Source of the DNA: an uncultured Acidobacteriota bacterium
GTDB taxonomy: Bacteria > Acidobacteriota > Terriglobia > Terriglobales > Acidobacteriaceae
NCBI GenBank assembly: GCA_903873705.1
Contig: CAIQPK010000072.1
Span: 1-64,000, forward strand
Reading direction: 5' to 3'
DNA length: 64,000 nt
Shown: positions 1 through 8,827 of the stretch, in pieces
How positions within the stretch are numbered: position 1 is the first letter of the stretch
Layout of the letters: each line of letters begins with the position of its first letter
The notes under the pieces: model-generated
What the model was told of the DNA's origin: nothing
The model's input: the letters and a program-made list of their open reading frames with translations, nothing else
Databases searched by the model: none
Made by a program: the position numbers and the translations under genes

Positions 1-14
1 AAGAGCTTGGGGCA

Positions 15-53
15 TGGAGAAGTGGAAATCGCTACGCGCTTCCCACTTCTCCA
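15..53. repeat. Intergenic hairpin; the remainder of 1-375 holds no gene
   Basis: Positions 15-27 and 40-53 are complementary over 13 pairs with one bulged base, giving a strong stem-loop. No T-tract follows on either strand, so it is not a textbook rho-independent terminator; it could be the end of a transcript from outside the window or a dispersed intergenic palindrome. I see no supported coding sequence between position 1 and the tRNA gene at 376. Confidence 0.4.
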
Positions 54-375
54 CACCCCCGACGGCGGCTGTCTGAAATCAGAAATAGCTGCGCTACACT
101 AATCAATCTCGCTGGTACAAAAGATCGGGCAGAGCAGTATGGATCCGGGCTTCGATGGGTGGACAGCGGGGGCCGAAGCGTGCCGATTTCTCCGCGCAAT
201 CTAAAAACTCAAAATCTCCCGCTGCTCAAAGCGGAGAATCAGCTGCGAAGGGCCGACGAGGACCAGGAACAGTCATCTCTCTATCTGACTTTTTCTACGG
301 CACAGCAGCGTTTTCTGGCGGAATTGCGAAGTTTGAACCCTTCGACACAGCAATTCTTGAAGATGTTTGACTAAA

Positions 376-465
376 TGGCGGAGGGAGAGGGATTCGAACC
401 CCCGGAGCCCTTTCGGGCTCAGCGGTTTTCAAGACCGCCTGTTTCAACCACTCACACATCCCTCC
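376..465 (-). tRNA. tRNA-Ser (anticodon TGA)
   Basis: The minus strand folds into a class II tRNA of about 90 nt with a 7-bp acceptor stem (GGAGGGA/TCCCTCC), a long variable arm (GAGCCCGAAAGGGCTC), a GGTTCGAATCC T-arm and an encoded CCA at 376-378. The anticodon loop CTTGAAA gives TGA, which reads UCA-type serine codons. Confidence 0.95.
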
Positions 466-500
466 GCGAACCGCTCTGTGGATGCCTACAGAAAAGACTA

Positions 501-2297
501 TCAGTTGCCCGCCGGAGTGGAAATCGGGGTTGGCGATTGATGTGCGCCTGTGGCCCAGAAGCTGGGGTCAATATCGGGGAAGATACTATCGCGGGCTTCG
601 ATGGCTGCGAGACGGTTCTCCTGTTCCGCTGAGATGTGCCCGTGGGCTTGCCAGGTAAGCCAGATCTCCTTGATCGCGTTGAACTGGTCGTCGTGGGTGT
701 GGAAACGGAGTTCGGCATAGTCGCGCGCTGCGCCCGTGGTAATGAGGAACTGCCAGTCGGACGACTCCAGCAGCAGCAATTCGCGGCAGAGCTGTTTGAC
801 GATACGCTGGGAGAGCTCCGACTCGCGCCACCTGTGGCCGGAGCAGACCTCGCGGGTGAAGAGTTCTGCGGGATAAATGTGGGTGTACGTCCAGGCGGTG
901 TCAGGATTCATCCAGACGTGGTTGGTTCCCTCGGCGCCCCAGGAGCCCTCGTGCATGGCGATAAATCCTGCGCGGGGGAAGCGGTCGAGGTAGTCCGAGC
1001 AGTTGATGAGGGCGATGTCGTTGGGATAGTCGTTCAGATTGCGCGCCACTGCTTCCAGCCACATGGGTCCCTCGAACCACCAATGGCCGAAGAGTTCTGC
1101 ATCGAACGGTGAGCAGAGGATGGGCGGCAACTCCTTGCTGAAGCCCGGTTGCAGGGTCTCGCGGACCAAGTGCAAGAAGTGGGCTGCGTGGCTGGCGACG
1201 CGCTCAGCCGCGGCGTGGGGGTAGTAGGGTTCCTTGTCAGCCATGTCGACACGGGGGCCGGAGATCTTCCAGTAGCGGTGGCCGCCGGGCCAGCGTTTCT
1301 TGTGGAAGTCGAGATAGTTGGGGTCACCGGGGTAGCCGGCGTCGCCGGACCACACCTGTACACCGGTGCGGGGATCGCGTGGGAAGACGGTCGTGGCGTA
1401 GCGCTTGTCGTATGGCCCGTCGACGAAATAAGGCTGATAAAGGTTGCGGTCCTGCTTCTGGACCAGCGTTGCGGACTCAGGGCTGGCGATGGAGCCGCGC
1501 GCAACGGGGTAGGGAGAGGTAGCGCGGGCGGACTCTTCGACGAGGTGCGTATCGACGAAAAAGTACTCGATATCGCTTTCTGAAAGTGCCTGCTCCACGC
1601 CGATGCGATTGAACCCAGGAGCCGTGGGCGAGCCGTCGGCGTTCGCGACGGGATAGTTCCAGGAGCCGGCGGGACGATAGCCGCACTCGGGTGCCCACAT
1701 GCCACGGGGGTGTTTGCCGATGTGTCGAATGTGCGCGGCGACGGCGGTGCGCACCTGCGCGCGGACGCTCTCGTCGGTCCCCAGCAGCGGCATGTAGCCG
1801 TGGGTGGCGCCGGAGGTGATGATTTCGATCAAGCCGGCATTGTTGAAGTAGCGAAAGCCGCGGATGATGTCGCCGTCGAGGCGGCGGAAGTCGTCGAGGG
1901 CATCGGTAAAGAATCGCTGCCAGAAGCGGGCGGTCTCGGCGAGGTGCGGTTCGTTGGTGCTGGAGAAAAACGATTCGTCTTCGCGGGCAGCGGTGATCTT
2001 GCGCTCCACATATTTAGGGAACTCTGCCTTGAAGATGGGGTGAGCGAGTTGCTCCAGCAGGATCGGGGAAAGATTGAGGTTGCAGTGGAGGGCGATCCCA
2101 TCGCGCTCCAGGTTGCCCAGAACGCGAAGGAGGGGCAGATAGGTCTCCGCGGCGGCTTCGTGGAGCCACTCCATGCCGTGCGGCCAGGTCCCATGATTCA
2201 CGACGTACGGCAGATGTGCGTGGAGGGTGAAGGTCAGGTATCCGGAGGCTGGCTTTTGGCTGGCTGTGACGGACGCATCCTGAGATAAATCGTGCAT
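501..2297 (-). CDS. GH57/DUF1957 family 1,4-alpha-glucan branching enzyme
   Basis: A 598-residue cytoplasmic glycoside hydrolase of family 57, DUF1957 branch, whose characterised members are alpha-1,6 branching enzymes acting on glycogen-like glucans. The N-terminus carries the family opening LTFTLHAHLPYV. The nucleophile motif WAPECGY (Glu about 204) and the acid/base motif SPFDAELFGHWW (Asp about 399) are both present, and the length fits intact members (about 530-600). An ATG at 2297 is preferred over an in-frame GTG at 2306 because an AGAGGT ribosome-binding site lies 9 bases ahead of the ATG. No other glycogen gene lies nearby. Family assignment is strong; branching activity rather than amylase activity is inferred from the DUF1957-type architecture. 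Confidence 0.88.
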   Translation of the reverse strand: MHDLSQDASVTASQKPASGYLTFTLHAHLPYVVNHGTWPHGMEWLHEAAAETYLPLLRVLGNLERDGIALHCNLNLSPILLEQLAHPIFKAEFPKYVERKITAAREDESFFSSTNEPHLAETARFWQRFFTDALDDFRRLDGDIIRGFRYFNNAGLIEIITSGATHGYMPLLGTDESVRAQVRTAVAAHIRHIGKHPRGMWAPECGYRPAGSWNYPVANADGSPTAPGFNRIGVEQALSESDIEYFFVDTHLVEESARATSPYPVARGSIASPESATLVQKQDRNLYQPYFVDGPYDKRYATTVFPRDPRTGVQVWSGDAGYPGDPNYLDFHKKRWPGGHRYWKISGPRVDMADKEPYYPHAAAERVASHAAHFLHLVRETLQPGFSKELPPILCSPFDAELFGHWWFEGPMWLEAVARNLNDYPNDIALINCSDYLDRFPRAGFIAMHEGSWGAEGTNHVWMNPDTAWTYTHIYPAELFTREVCSGHRWRESELSQRIVKQLCRELLLLESSDWQFLITTGAARDYAELRFHTHDDQFNAIKEIWLTWQAHGHISAEQENRLAAIEARDSIFPDIDPSFWATGAHQSPTPISTPAGN

Positions 2298-2424
2298 CAA
2301 AAACACACCTCTAAAGGGTTGTGGAGGTCGACGTACCTAGAATGCAGGAAGCTGGCCGGAGACGAGCGTCTCCTTATGATCAATATAGTCGCAGCCTGGC
2401 GAGCGAGCCAGACGTGCGATGATG

Positions 2425-2461
2425 ACAAAAAGAAGCAGGCGCGACCTGGAGTGGTCGCGCC
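2425..2461 (-). terminator. Rho-independent terminator of the BON lipoprotein gene
   Basis: A perfect 9-bp GGCGCGACC/GGTCGCGCC stem (2438-2461) with a 6-nt loop is followed on the minus strand by a T-rich stretch (complement of 2426-2435). It sits about 20 bases past the stop codon at 2479, so it ends that gene's transcript. Confidence 0.7.
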
Positions 2462-2478
2462 CGTGTTCGCTGCAAGAC

Positions 2479-3576
2479 TTAGCGAGGAGGGCGTTGCTGC
2501 AGTCCGGGGACGTCGTCGGGGTCATCCGAGCGCCCTACGCTGCGCACGCTGAGGCCGTTTGCGAGCCGGAAGCGAACCACGCTTTCGGAGAGGATCTGCA
2601 CCTGTTCGCCGCGCGTGACGCCGTTGGCGACACCACCTGCCCCGGCACCGACACCGGCGCCAATGGCTGCACCCTTACCTCCGCCGAAGATGCCGCCGAG
2701 GATGGCTCCCACGGCTGCGCCACCGCCGACTTTCTCCGCTGTGTTCTTGCCGCGGCCCTTGCCTTCGAGTGTGTAGGGCTCCGTGGCGATCGCAATGTGT
2801 TCCCCGCGGCGGGTAATGCCGGTCAGCTCCACCGAGAGCAGAGAATTTCCCTTGTAATGACCGGCTTCATGAACGCTGACGACGCGGCCGGTAACGGAAG
2901 CCCCGGCCGGAATGGCCACATCGCCGTCGACAACGACGTTGTTGGTCACGATGCCGGAGAAAGGTGTGCCTTCTTCAGTGGTGGCGCTATCGAGTGTCTG
3001 GTTAATGCGCACCGAGATGGCAGCGCCGCCGGGAACAAAGACGGTATGGATAGCCGGGGGCGCGGGACGCTCGATAGGTGCCGGGGGAAGCTGGGCAGTC
3101 TGTACGGGTACCTGCTGGACGGGCGCGGACGCCGGGGCGGGAGCCGGACCCTGGTCATACGAAGGTGGCGGCGGAAGGGCCTGGTGGCTGGCGATGATCT
3201 GCCGCTCCTGTTTGGTGGCCGTTCGCGGAGCGGTGGGAGCGTCGGGTGTCGTGATCGTGGGCGCGAGAGCGACGCGCTGAATGGTGAGGTTGTTGACGAC
3301 CTCCCGGACGCCGGTGACGCGGGCTGCGTCCTGGGCTGCCACGAGTCGCGCGGTATCGTTTGTGACGTCGCCGTTCAGCGTGACGACACCGCTGACGACC
3401 GTGGGCGTTACGGCCTCGCTGGCAATGGCGGCATCGCTGGCCAGCGCGGTGTGGATGTTATTGGTGAGGGTGGCATCGTCGATGGGAGCCTTTTTGCAGC
3501 CGCAGATCAGGGCAAGCGAAAAGGCTGCCGTCAGCAGGGAGGATCGGAAGGTAAGGCGAATCAGTGGGTGGCTCAT
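2479..3576 (-). CDS. Putative lipoprotein with BON domain and glycine-zipper C-terminus
   Basis: A 365-residue envelope protein of unknown specific role. The ATG at 3576 has a GGAGAGA ribosome-binding site and begins a signal peptide ending in a lipobox-like LALICGC, so the mature protein is probably lipid-anchored at the second cysteine. A BON domain (about residues 30-95, with GVVTLNGDV and REVVNNLTI) suggests binding to the membrane or envelope. A proline/alanine-rich linker follows, then a beta-rich domain (about 170-280) and a glycine-zipper stretch (GGIFGGGKGAAIGAG, about 290-320). The open frame extends further upstream, but that part has no signal peptide and overlaps the divergent promoter region. 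BON domains are common in osmotic-stress proteins; a function in envelope integrity is inference. Confidence 0.8.
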   Translation of the reverse strand: MSHPLIRLTFRSSLLTAAFSLALICGCKKAPIDDATLTNNIHTALASDAAIASEAVTPTVVSGVVTLNGDVTNDTARLVAAQDAARVTGVREVVNNLTIQRVALAPTITTPDAPTAPRTATKQERQIIASHQALPPPPSYDQGPAPAPASAPVQQVPVQTAQLPPAPIERPAPPAIHTVFVPGGAAISVRINQTLDSATTEEGTPFSGIVTNNVVVDGDVAIPAGASVTGRVVSVHEAGHYKGNSLLSVELTGITRRGEHIAIATEPYTLEGKGRGKNTAEKVGGGAAVGAILGGIFGGGKGAAIGAGVGAGAGGVANGVTRGEQVQILSESVVRFRLANGLSVRSVGRSDDPDDVPGLQQRPPR

Positions 3577-3847
3577 ATTTTCTCTCCGAAAATTCTTCGC
3601 GGCTGTGGAGCAGTCTATTGTCTCGCCATGGGATGAGTGGCGACACGTTAAAGTTAGACTTTTTTCCTGCTTTTTCGGGGTGTGTGCCGGACTTATCGGG
3701 GTGTGAAAAGCGTCTAATTGATTGTGGCGGCGGATTTCGCGCAACCTTGAAGGGAAACGCGGCATCCACAAGCTGAGACAGTTAGCCCGGGAAGGTGCGA
3801 TGATTCCTTTTGGGCCTGCTTTGGGAATGAGAAAACAGGAGAGTGCG

Positions 3848-4273
3848 ATGGCGGACAATGATAACGGCGTAAGCGGATTTGGATGGTTCTTGGCGGGTCT
3901 GGGTATTGGCGCGCTGGTGGGTGTACTGTATGCGCCGAAGTCTGGCAAGGAAACGCGGGACGACCTGGTAGCAGGAGCACTCGACGCCCGTGACAAGGCG
4001 CAGGAGTATTACGCGCAGGGTACGCAGGCAGCGACAGAGTATGTCGAAAAGGGCAAGCAAGCCGCCAGCGAGTACGTTGATAAGAGCAAGGAAGTTGCGG
4101 GCCAGTACGTGGACAAAGGCAAGGAGTATTACGACAAGGGCCGTACTCAGTGGACGGAGTACGTCGACAAGGGCAAGGGCCTGATCCAGAACCAGGCTGA
4201 CAAGGTGGCCGCCGCCGTTGACGCGGGCAAGGAAGCCTACGTGAAGACTGCTGGCGACCAGCCGCAGGCATAA
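3848..4273 (+). CDS. YtxH domain-containing protein
   Basis: A 141-residue protein with one N-terminal membrane segment (GWFLAGLGIGALVGVLYAPKSGKETR), the YtxH signature, followed by a highly charged helical region made of imperfect repeats with the core YVDKGK (at least five copies between residues 60 and 115). YtxH proteins are small stress-associated membrane proteins of unknown biochemical function; the repeats are LEA-like in character. The ATG at 3848 is preceded by CAGGAG; an upstream in-frame extension to 3722 has no membrane segment of its own and is rejected. It is divergent from the lipoprotein at 2479-3576 and followed by a strong hairpin. Confidence 0.82.
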   Translation: MADNDNGVSGFGWFLAGLGIGALVGVLYAPKSGKETRDDLVAGALDARDKAQEYYAQGTQAATEYVEKGKQAASEYVDKSKEVAGQYVDKGKEYYDKGRTQWTEYVDKGKGLIQNQADKVAAAVDAGKEAYVKTAGDQPQA

Positions 4274-4290
4274 CGTCATTGACGCGGTAC

Positions 4291-4316
4291 GAAGGGCCGG
4301 TTCACGCCGGCCCTTC
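4291..4316 (+). terminator. Probable terminator hairpin after the YtxH gene
   Basis: A perfect 10-bp GAAGGGCCGG/CCGGCCCTTC stem with a 6-nt loop lies 18 bases after the YtxH stop codon. The T-tract is poor, so termination is likely but not certain. Confidence 0.5.
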
Positions 4317-4407
4317 AACGCGTGCGGCCAAGCGTATTCTTAAGCGTGGACGCTGATGAACGCGACGCGAAGGCCGGATGCGTATCCGGAAGAGATGAGG
4401 AGTTGCG

Positions 4408-4983
4408 ATGACCGCCCTGTATAGCTTGTCGATGGCTTTGTGGCAGACGCCCGATCCGGGCCTGCCTTCTCGCGATGAACACTGGCTGCTATGGTGCATC
4501 GCCTTGATCGCCGGTGCGATGGCGCTGCAGGCCGTGGTGACGGTGGTGGCGGGTTTGCGCGCTTTGAAGATGCTGAATGAATTCAAGAGCCTTGCAGCGG
4601 ATCTGCATTCGCAGGCCATGCCGATCATGCGCCAGACGACGGAGTTGATGAACGACGTGTCGCCCAAGGTGCGCGCGGTTACGGAAAACGTCACGCAGAT
4701 CAGCTACACCGTTCGCGAGAAGGTTGACGAAGTTGGCGAGACGGTAAGCCAGCTCAATCGGACGATGCAGATTTCGAATGAGAAGGCGCGAGCGCAGGTA
4801 GACCACGTGGACCGGATGGTGAGTTCCGCCCTGGCAACGACCGAAGAAGTGACCGAAACCGTGACCAACGGCATTCGTGGGCCATTGCGGCAGATAGCGG
4901 GTTTGATCACCGGTCTGCGCGTCGGGATCGAAACACTGGTAAGGAACTTTTCGCCAAAGGATGGACCCGGGACACGACTCTAG
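4408..4983 (+). CDS. DUF948-like membrane-anchored coiled-coil protein
   Basis: A 191-residue protein with one transmembrane helix near residues 27-50 (WLLWCIALIAGAMALQAVVTVVAG) followed by a long helical, coiled-coil-prone region (about 55-165) rich in Val, Thr, Glu and Gln, as in DUF948 or general-stress membrane proteins. It follows the YtxH gene on the same strand, and YtxH and DUF948 genes often neighbour each other in bacteria, which supports a shared stress-related envelope role. The start has a GAGGAG-like ribosome-binding site. No catalytic motif is visible. Confidence 0.72.
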   Translation: MTALYSLSMALWQTPDPGLPSRDEHWLLWCIALIAGAMALQAVVTVVAGLRALKMLNEFKSLAADLHSQAMPIMRQTTELMNDVSPKVRAVTENVTQISYTVREKVDEVGETVSQLNRTMQISNEKARAQVDHVDRMVSSALATTEEVTETVTNGIRGPLRQIAGLITGLRVGIETLVRNFSPKDGPGTRL

Positions 4984-4997
4984 CCGGTAACGCCGAA

Positions 4998-5025
4998 AAG
5001 CGTCCGCCCTGGCGGAGGCTTTTTT
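4998..5025 (+). terminator. Rho-independent terminator
   Basis: A stem GCGTCCGCC/GGCGGAGGC (one mismatch, loop CTG-type) followed by six T residues at 5020-5025, 16 bases past the stop codon of the coiled-coil membrane protein. Confidence 0.8.
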
Positions 5026-5089
5026 ATGACAATAACCGGACAAATTCCGGACCCCTCGCTGGCTAAGATCAAAAGGACATCGAGGACCT

Positions 5090-6349
5090 ATGACCGCGGG
5101 AGCGACGACATTTGAAGCCAGCACGGCTGACGTGCTTCCCGCCGGATTTCTGGCAGGAATTGTTGGCTTCTTTTTCTGCTTCCGGGTTCTGATCGTGCTG
5201 CTGGGAGTGCGCGTATTCGGCGCGGACGCGCGGGTGGTTACAGCCCTGGGCCTCGGATTGAATTACACCTTGTTAGGGGTGGTGGCCTTCCACGGTTCTG
5301 GACGCACTCCGCGAACGCTCGGTTCGATACTGCGGTCACCGTGCTACTTCTGGATACTCTTCTTCATTGCGTTTTCCGGCTGCAGCCTGGCGTGGAGTGC
5401 GGCGTATTCACTGACGGCGGCGATGGGTTTCTGGTGTGCCATGGTGGCCGATCTGTTGATGGTGATACTGATGCTACGTACCGGCCCTATCGGCGACATG
5501 TCTTCCGGGCTAATGAAGGGATTCGTCTACGGGGCGTGCTGCGTTGCGGTGGTGGCGTGGATCATGCCGGGCCAAAAGGATCTTCGCCTGGGCGACGATG
5601 AGTTACTTGGGCCCAACCAGATTGGCTATGCTTGCGCCTTCGCCATTTTCTTCGCCCGCTACCTGATGCGCACGAATCAGCGCCGGTGGAAGGTTGCCGC
5701 CGGGTTTCTGGCGATTACGGTCCTGCGCAGCTTGTCCAAGACGACGATCATCGCGTTGATGGCCAGCGAGATTTTTCTGTGGTTCGGAGATAGATCGATA
5801 TCTCGAAAAACGAAGCTGCTGCTGCTCGCCGGCGCCGCGTTGATTGTCGCCCTCTTCTGGGGCCTGCTGTCGTCCTATCTCGATAGCTACGGGGGTGGCA
5901 GTCAAGCGGAGTCGCTAACCGGACGAGTTGGGATATGGACCTACATTCTGGGCCAGGCTGTGGAGCAGCCGTGGATCGGGCACGGGTTTCATTCGGTATG
6001 GAAAGTGATCCCACCTTTCGGGATCGACCAATTTGAAGCTCGCCATGCGCACAACGAAGTCCTCCAGCAGTTTTATGCCTACGGTGTGGTGGGTGTCGTT
6101 ACGCTGGTGGGGCTTTATGGCAGCTTCTTTCGTCAGGTGAGGAGACTTCCCACAGGACGGTTGAAGCCGTTACTTTTTGCTTTGCTGCTGTTTGTTGTTG
6201 TGCGGGGGCTCACGGATACGGAGGTCTTTGACCTGTCGCTGCCGCTTTGGGCGATCGCCATGTTTTCAGTGCTGATTTCCGAGCGTCAAGACGCAAGTGG
6301 CTTTGACACTCAGCAAATCCACCCGCCGCCGGCAACTTCGTCGCCTTGA
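5090..6349 (+). CDS. O-antigen ligase (Wzy/WaaL) family membrane protein
   Basis: A 419-residue polytopic inner-membrane protein with about ten to twelve hydrophobic segments. The long loop before the last helices holds the family pattern: GRVGIWTYILGQAVEQPWIGHGFHS then ARHAHNEVLQQFYAYG (about residues 280-330), where the conserved His-Asn is typical of O-antigen ligases and related exopolysaccharide polymerases. It probably joins or polymerises lipid-linked glycans on the periplasmic face. No glycosyltransferase genes lie beside it, so the glycan is unknown. The ATG at 5090 follows CGAGGAC. Its 3' end overlaps the convergent mnmA gene by 40 bases. Confidence 0.82.
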   Translation: MTAGATTFEASTADVLPAGFLAGIVGFFFCFRVLIVLLGVRVFGADARVVTALGLGLNYTLLGVVAFHGSGRTPRTLGSILRSPCYFWILFFIAFSGCSLAWSAAYSLTAAMGFWCAMVADLLMVILMLRTGPIGDMSSGLMKGFVYGACCVAVVAWIMPGQKDLRLGDDELLGPNQIGYACAFAIFFARYLMRTNQRRWKVAAGFLAITVLRSLSKTTIIALMASEIFLWFGDRSISRKTKLLLLAGAALIVALFWGLLSSYLDSYGGGSQAESLTGRVGIWTYILGQAVEQPWIGHGFHSVWKVIPPFGIDQFEARHAHNEVLQQFYAYGVVGVVTLVGLYGSFFRQVRRLPTGRLKPLLFALLLFVVVRGLTDTEVFDLSLPLWAIAMFSVLISERQDASGFDTQQIHPPPATSSP

Positions 6350-7422
6350 TAGAAGACGGCTGATTGGCCCGGAGTGATGGCGCGTTGCGGCTCATCGAAT
6401 GTGGCTTCGATACGGTCATGTCCGATCACGCATAGCGTAGCCATGGCCGGCTCGTGGCGGTGGCGAATCTTGATCGCGACACGGAGAGGCTCACCAGGCT
6501 GAGGGATCGACACCCAGTTCAGCCGGTCGGCCTTCAACGTGTGCGAGTAAAGCATGTCGTCCGTGCCCACCTCGACCGCGTGCGAGTCGGGGTGAATGTT
6601 GAGGACGTAAAGCGGATTGGGGGAACTGAGCCCGAGGCCCTTGCGCTGTCCGACGGTGAAGCCGTGGATGCCCTCATGATGGCCCAGCACGTCTCCATTT
6701 GACGCAACGAGTTCGCCGGAGCTGTCAGGGAGTTCACGGCCCTGCTCGTCGAGATAAGCCTTCAAAAACTGCGAGTAGCTCCCGCCTGGTATGAAGCAGA
6801 TCTCCTGCGAGTCGGGCTTCTGGGCGAGTTCGAGACCCTGCTCGGCAGCCATCTCGCGGACGGCAGGCTTCTGCATCTCGCCGAGAGGGAAGAGCGTCCG
6901 CGAGAGTTGCTCCTGGGTGAGTCCAAAGAGGAAGTAAGTCTGGTCCTTGGAGCGGTCGGCGGGCCGCGAAAGAATCCAGCGGCCGCGCTGCGCGTCGAAG
7001 TGGTTGCGCGCGTAGTGTCCGGTTGCGATGCGGTCGGCACCGATCTGCCGGGCCGTGACCAGGAGTTGATCGAATTTCAGGTGGTTGTTGCAAAGGGTGC
7101 AGGGAATCGGTGTGCGTCCGGCGAGGTATTCGCTGACAAAAGGCCGCACCACTTCCTCTTCGAAACGGTCCTGCGCATTCACCAGGTAGTACGGAATGCC
7201 GATGTGCTCGGCCACGCGGCGGGCATCGTAGACGTCATCAATGGAGCAGCATCGTCCCTGCACGCTCTCTGGCATCCCTTCGCGTCCGGCGAGGCGGCGC
7301 TGGTTCCAGAGCTGCAGAGTGAGGCCGATGAGGTCGTGCCCCTGCGCGTGCAGCAGAGCGGCGACTGCGGAGGAGTCGACCCCTCCGGACATGGCCACGG
7401 CGATGGTGTTATTAGGTGTCAT
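6310..7422 (-). CDS. mnmA: tRNA-specific 2-thiouridylase MnmA
   Basis: A 370-residue cytoplasmic enzyme that installs the 2-thio group on U34 of tRNA-Lys, -Glu and -Gln, with ATP activation and sulfur relay. The PP-loop AMSGGVDSSAVA is at residues 10-21. The nucleophile cysteine lies in PCTLCNNHLKFD (about 107-118) and the second catalytic cysteine in QEICFIPGG (about 203-211). The C-terminal beta-barrel is complete, and the length matches the family (about 360-370). It stands alone; the gene converges on, and overlaps by 40 bases, the O-antigen-ligase-like gene. Confidence 0.96.
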   Translation of the reverse strand: MTPNNTIAVAMSGGVDSSAVAALLHAQGHDLIGLTLQLWNQRRLAGREGMPESVQGRCCSIDDVYDARRVAEHIGIPYYLVNAQDRFEEEVVRPFVSEYLAGRTPIPCTLCNNHLKFDQLLVTARQIGADRIATGHYARNHFDAQRGRWILSRPADRSKDQTYFLFGLTQEQLSRTLFPLGEMQKPAVREMAAEQGLELAQKPDSQEICFIPGGSYSQFLKAYLDEQGRELPDSSGELVASNGDVLGHHEGIHGFTVGQRKGLGLSSPNPLYVLNIHPDSHAVEVGTDDMLYSHTLKADRLNWVSIPQPGEPLRVAIKIRHRHEPAMATLCVIGHDRIEATFDEPQRAITPGQSAVFYQGDEVAGGGWIC

Positions 7423-7549
7423 AGCGCTAAGAGGGACGCCGGCGTTGAGAAAACCCGTGCAGTTCCTGCCATCTCCATGATAACGGTTGCGGGGGAGCAG
7501 AGGGTTATCATGGAGGTTTGGCCGCCGGGCTATTGAAGCGCAAGAGTGG

Positions 7550-8806
7550 ATGCGAATGAGTTCAGAGCAGCAAAAACATATCGACGCACGGTGGGCGCTG
7601 CCGTTTCTCGGCGTGGCCTGTGCCGTGGGGGTGGCGTCGATTTACTTCAATCAGCCACTGTTGAGCGTGATGGGCAAAGACTTCGGCGCAAGCGATCACG
7701 CCATGGGCTTTGTCGCCGTCGCGACCCAGGTCGGCTATGCGATCGGTGTGCTGTTCTTCGTTCCACTGGGCGACGTTGCAGAGCGGCGCGCGCTGATGAT
7801 GCGCCTTTACGCCGGGGTGTCGCTGGCCCTGGCTGCCGCAGCTTTTGCTCCGGGCATCGCATGGATGATCGCAGCGAGCGTCGCGATCGGGCTGATGGCG
7901 TCGGTAACCCACGTCGCGTTGCCGATGGCCGCAGAGCTGGCAACGGAAGAGAAGCGCGGCCAGGCGATCGGCACAGTTATGACGGGGCTCCTGCTGGGGA
8001 TACTACTGGCACGAACGTTTGCGGGCTGGGTCAGCCATCTTGGATCGTGGCGAACTGTGTTTCTCGTAGCAGCCGTGATCAACGCTGCATTCGTTCCGAT
8101 GATCTACGCCGTTATGCCAAAGCTGCAGCCTCGCCGCACGTTGCGTTACAGCGATGCCATGCGTTCGCTGTGGACGTTATTCAAGACAGAGCCGACGCTG
8201 CGCGATGCCTGCATCGTGGGCGCCCTGGTCTTCGGCGGATTCAGTTCCTTCTGGACTACGCTGACGTTCCTGCTGAACTCCCACTACCACATGGGACCGG
8301 AAGTGGCCGGTACGTTTGGCCTGATCGGCGCCACGGGTGCGATGATTGCTCCGATCGCCGGGCGCATGGGAGACCGTAATGGAGCGCGCGCCGTGGTGAC
8401 GATCGCTGGCGGCGTGCTGACGGTCGCGTACCTCTGGCTCTGGCTCAACGAACACGCACCGGTAAGTGTGGCGCTGCACATGGTGGGGCTGGTGATCGGC
8501 GTGATCGTGCTGGATGCCGGGACGCAGATGATGCAGGTCGGCAACCAGACCCGCATCTTCAGTCTCGATCAGAGCGCGCGCAGCCGCATTAACACGGTGT
8601 ATATGACGGTGTACTTTGCGGGCGGGGCTATTGGGTCGGCTCTGGCAAGCTGGGTGTGGTCACGGTGGCAGTGGGACGGCGTTTGCGCGCTCGCGTTAGC
8701 GCTGGTGCTGCTGGCCGGAGTGAGGCACGCCATGGGGCGAGGCCGCGGAACGAAGGACGGCCCTGGCAACGATGCGGAAGCCGAGTTCATGTGGTCCGAA
8801 GGTTGA
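7550..8806 (+). CDS. MFS transporter (DHA1/YgaY-like)
   Basis: A 418-residue twelve-helix major facilitator. The first helix contains SIYFNQPLLSVMGKDFG, close to the NIYYNQPLL signature of the YgaY/YnfM-like group, and the loop 2-3 motif FVPLGDVAERRALM corresponds to the MFS G-x-x-x-D-R-x-G-R type motif. The C-terminus is a short hydrophilic tail rich in Gly and Arg. The ATG at 7550 is used, with a second ATG two codons later; a longer frame to 7487 overlaps the mnmA promoter side and is rejected. The substrate cannot be told; the group includes drug and sugar efflux proteins. Confidence 0.85.
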   Translation: MRMSSEQQKHIDARWALPFLGVACAVGVASIYFNQPLLSVMGKDFGASDHAMGFVAVATQVGYAIGVLFFVPLGDVAERRALMMRLYAGVSLALAAAAFAPGIAWMIAASVAIGLMASVTHVALPMAAELATEEKRGQAIGTVMTGLLLGILLARTFAGWVSHLGSWRTVFLVAAVINAAFVPMIYAVMPKLQPRRTLRYSDAMRSLWTLFKTEPTLRDACIVGALVFGGFSSFWTTLTFLLNSHYHMGPEVAGTFGLIGATGAMIAPIAGRMGDRNGARAVVTIAGGVLTVAYLWLWLNEHAPVSVALHMVGLVIGVIVLDAGTQMMQVGNQTRIFSLDQSARSRINTVYMTVYFAGGAIGSALASWVWSRWQWDGVCALALALVLLAGVRHAMGRGRGTKDGPGNDAEAEFMWSEG

Positions 8807-8827
8807 ACTCCGGCGGCAGGGATTTGG

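Noticed and set aside
375-632. Plus-strand frame MAEGEGFEPPEPFRAQRF
   Set aside because: Antisense of tRNA-Ser; the rest overlaps the end of the branching-enzyme gene.
2419-3636. A 405-residue plus-strand frame opposite the BON lipoprotein
   Set aside because: Antisense shadow of a GC-rich gene; low-complexity Gly/Arg/Asp composition, no start signal and no known fold.
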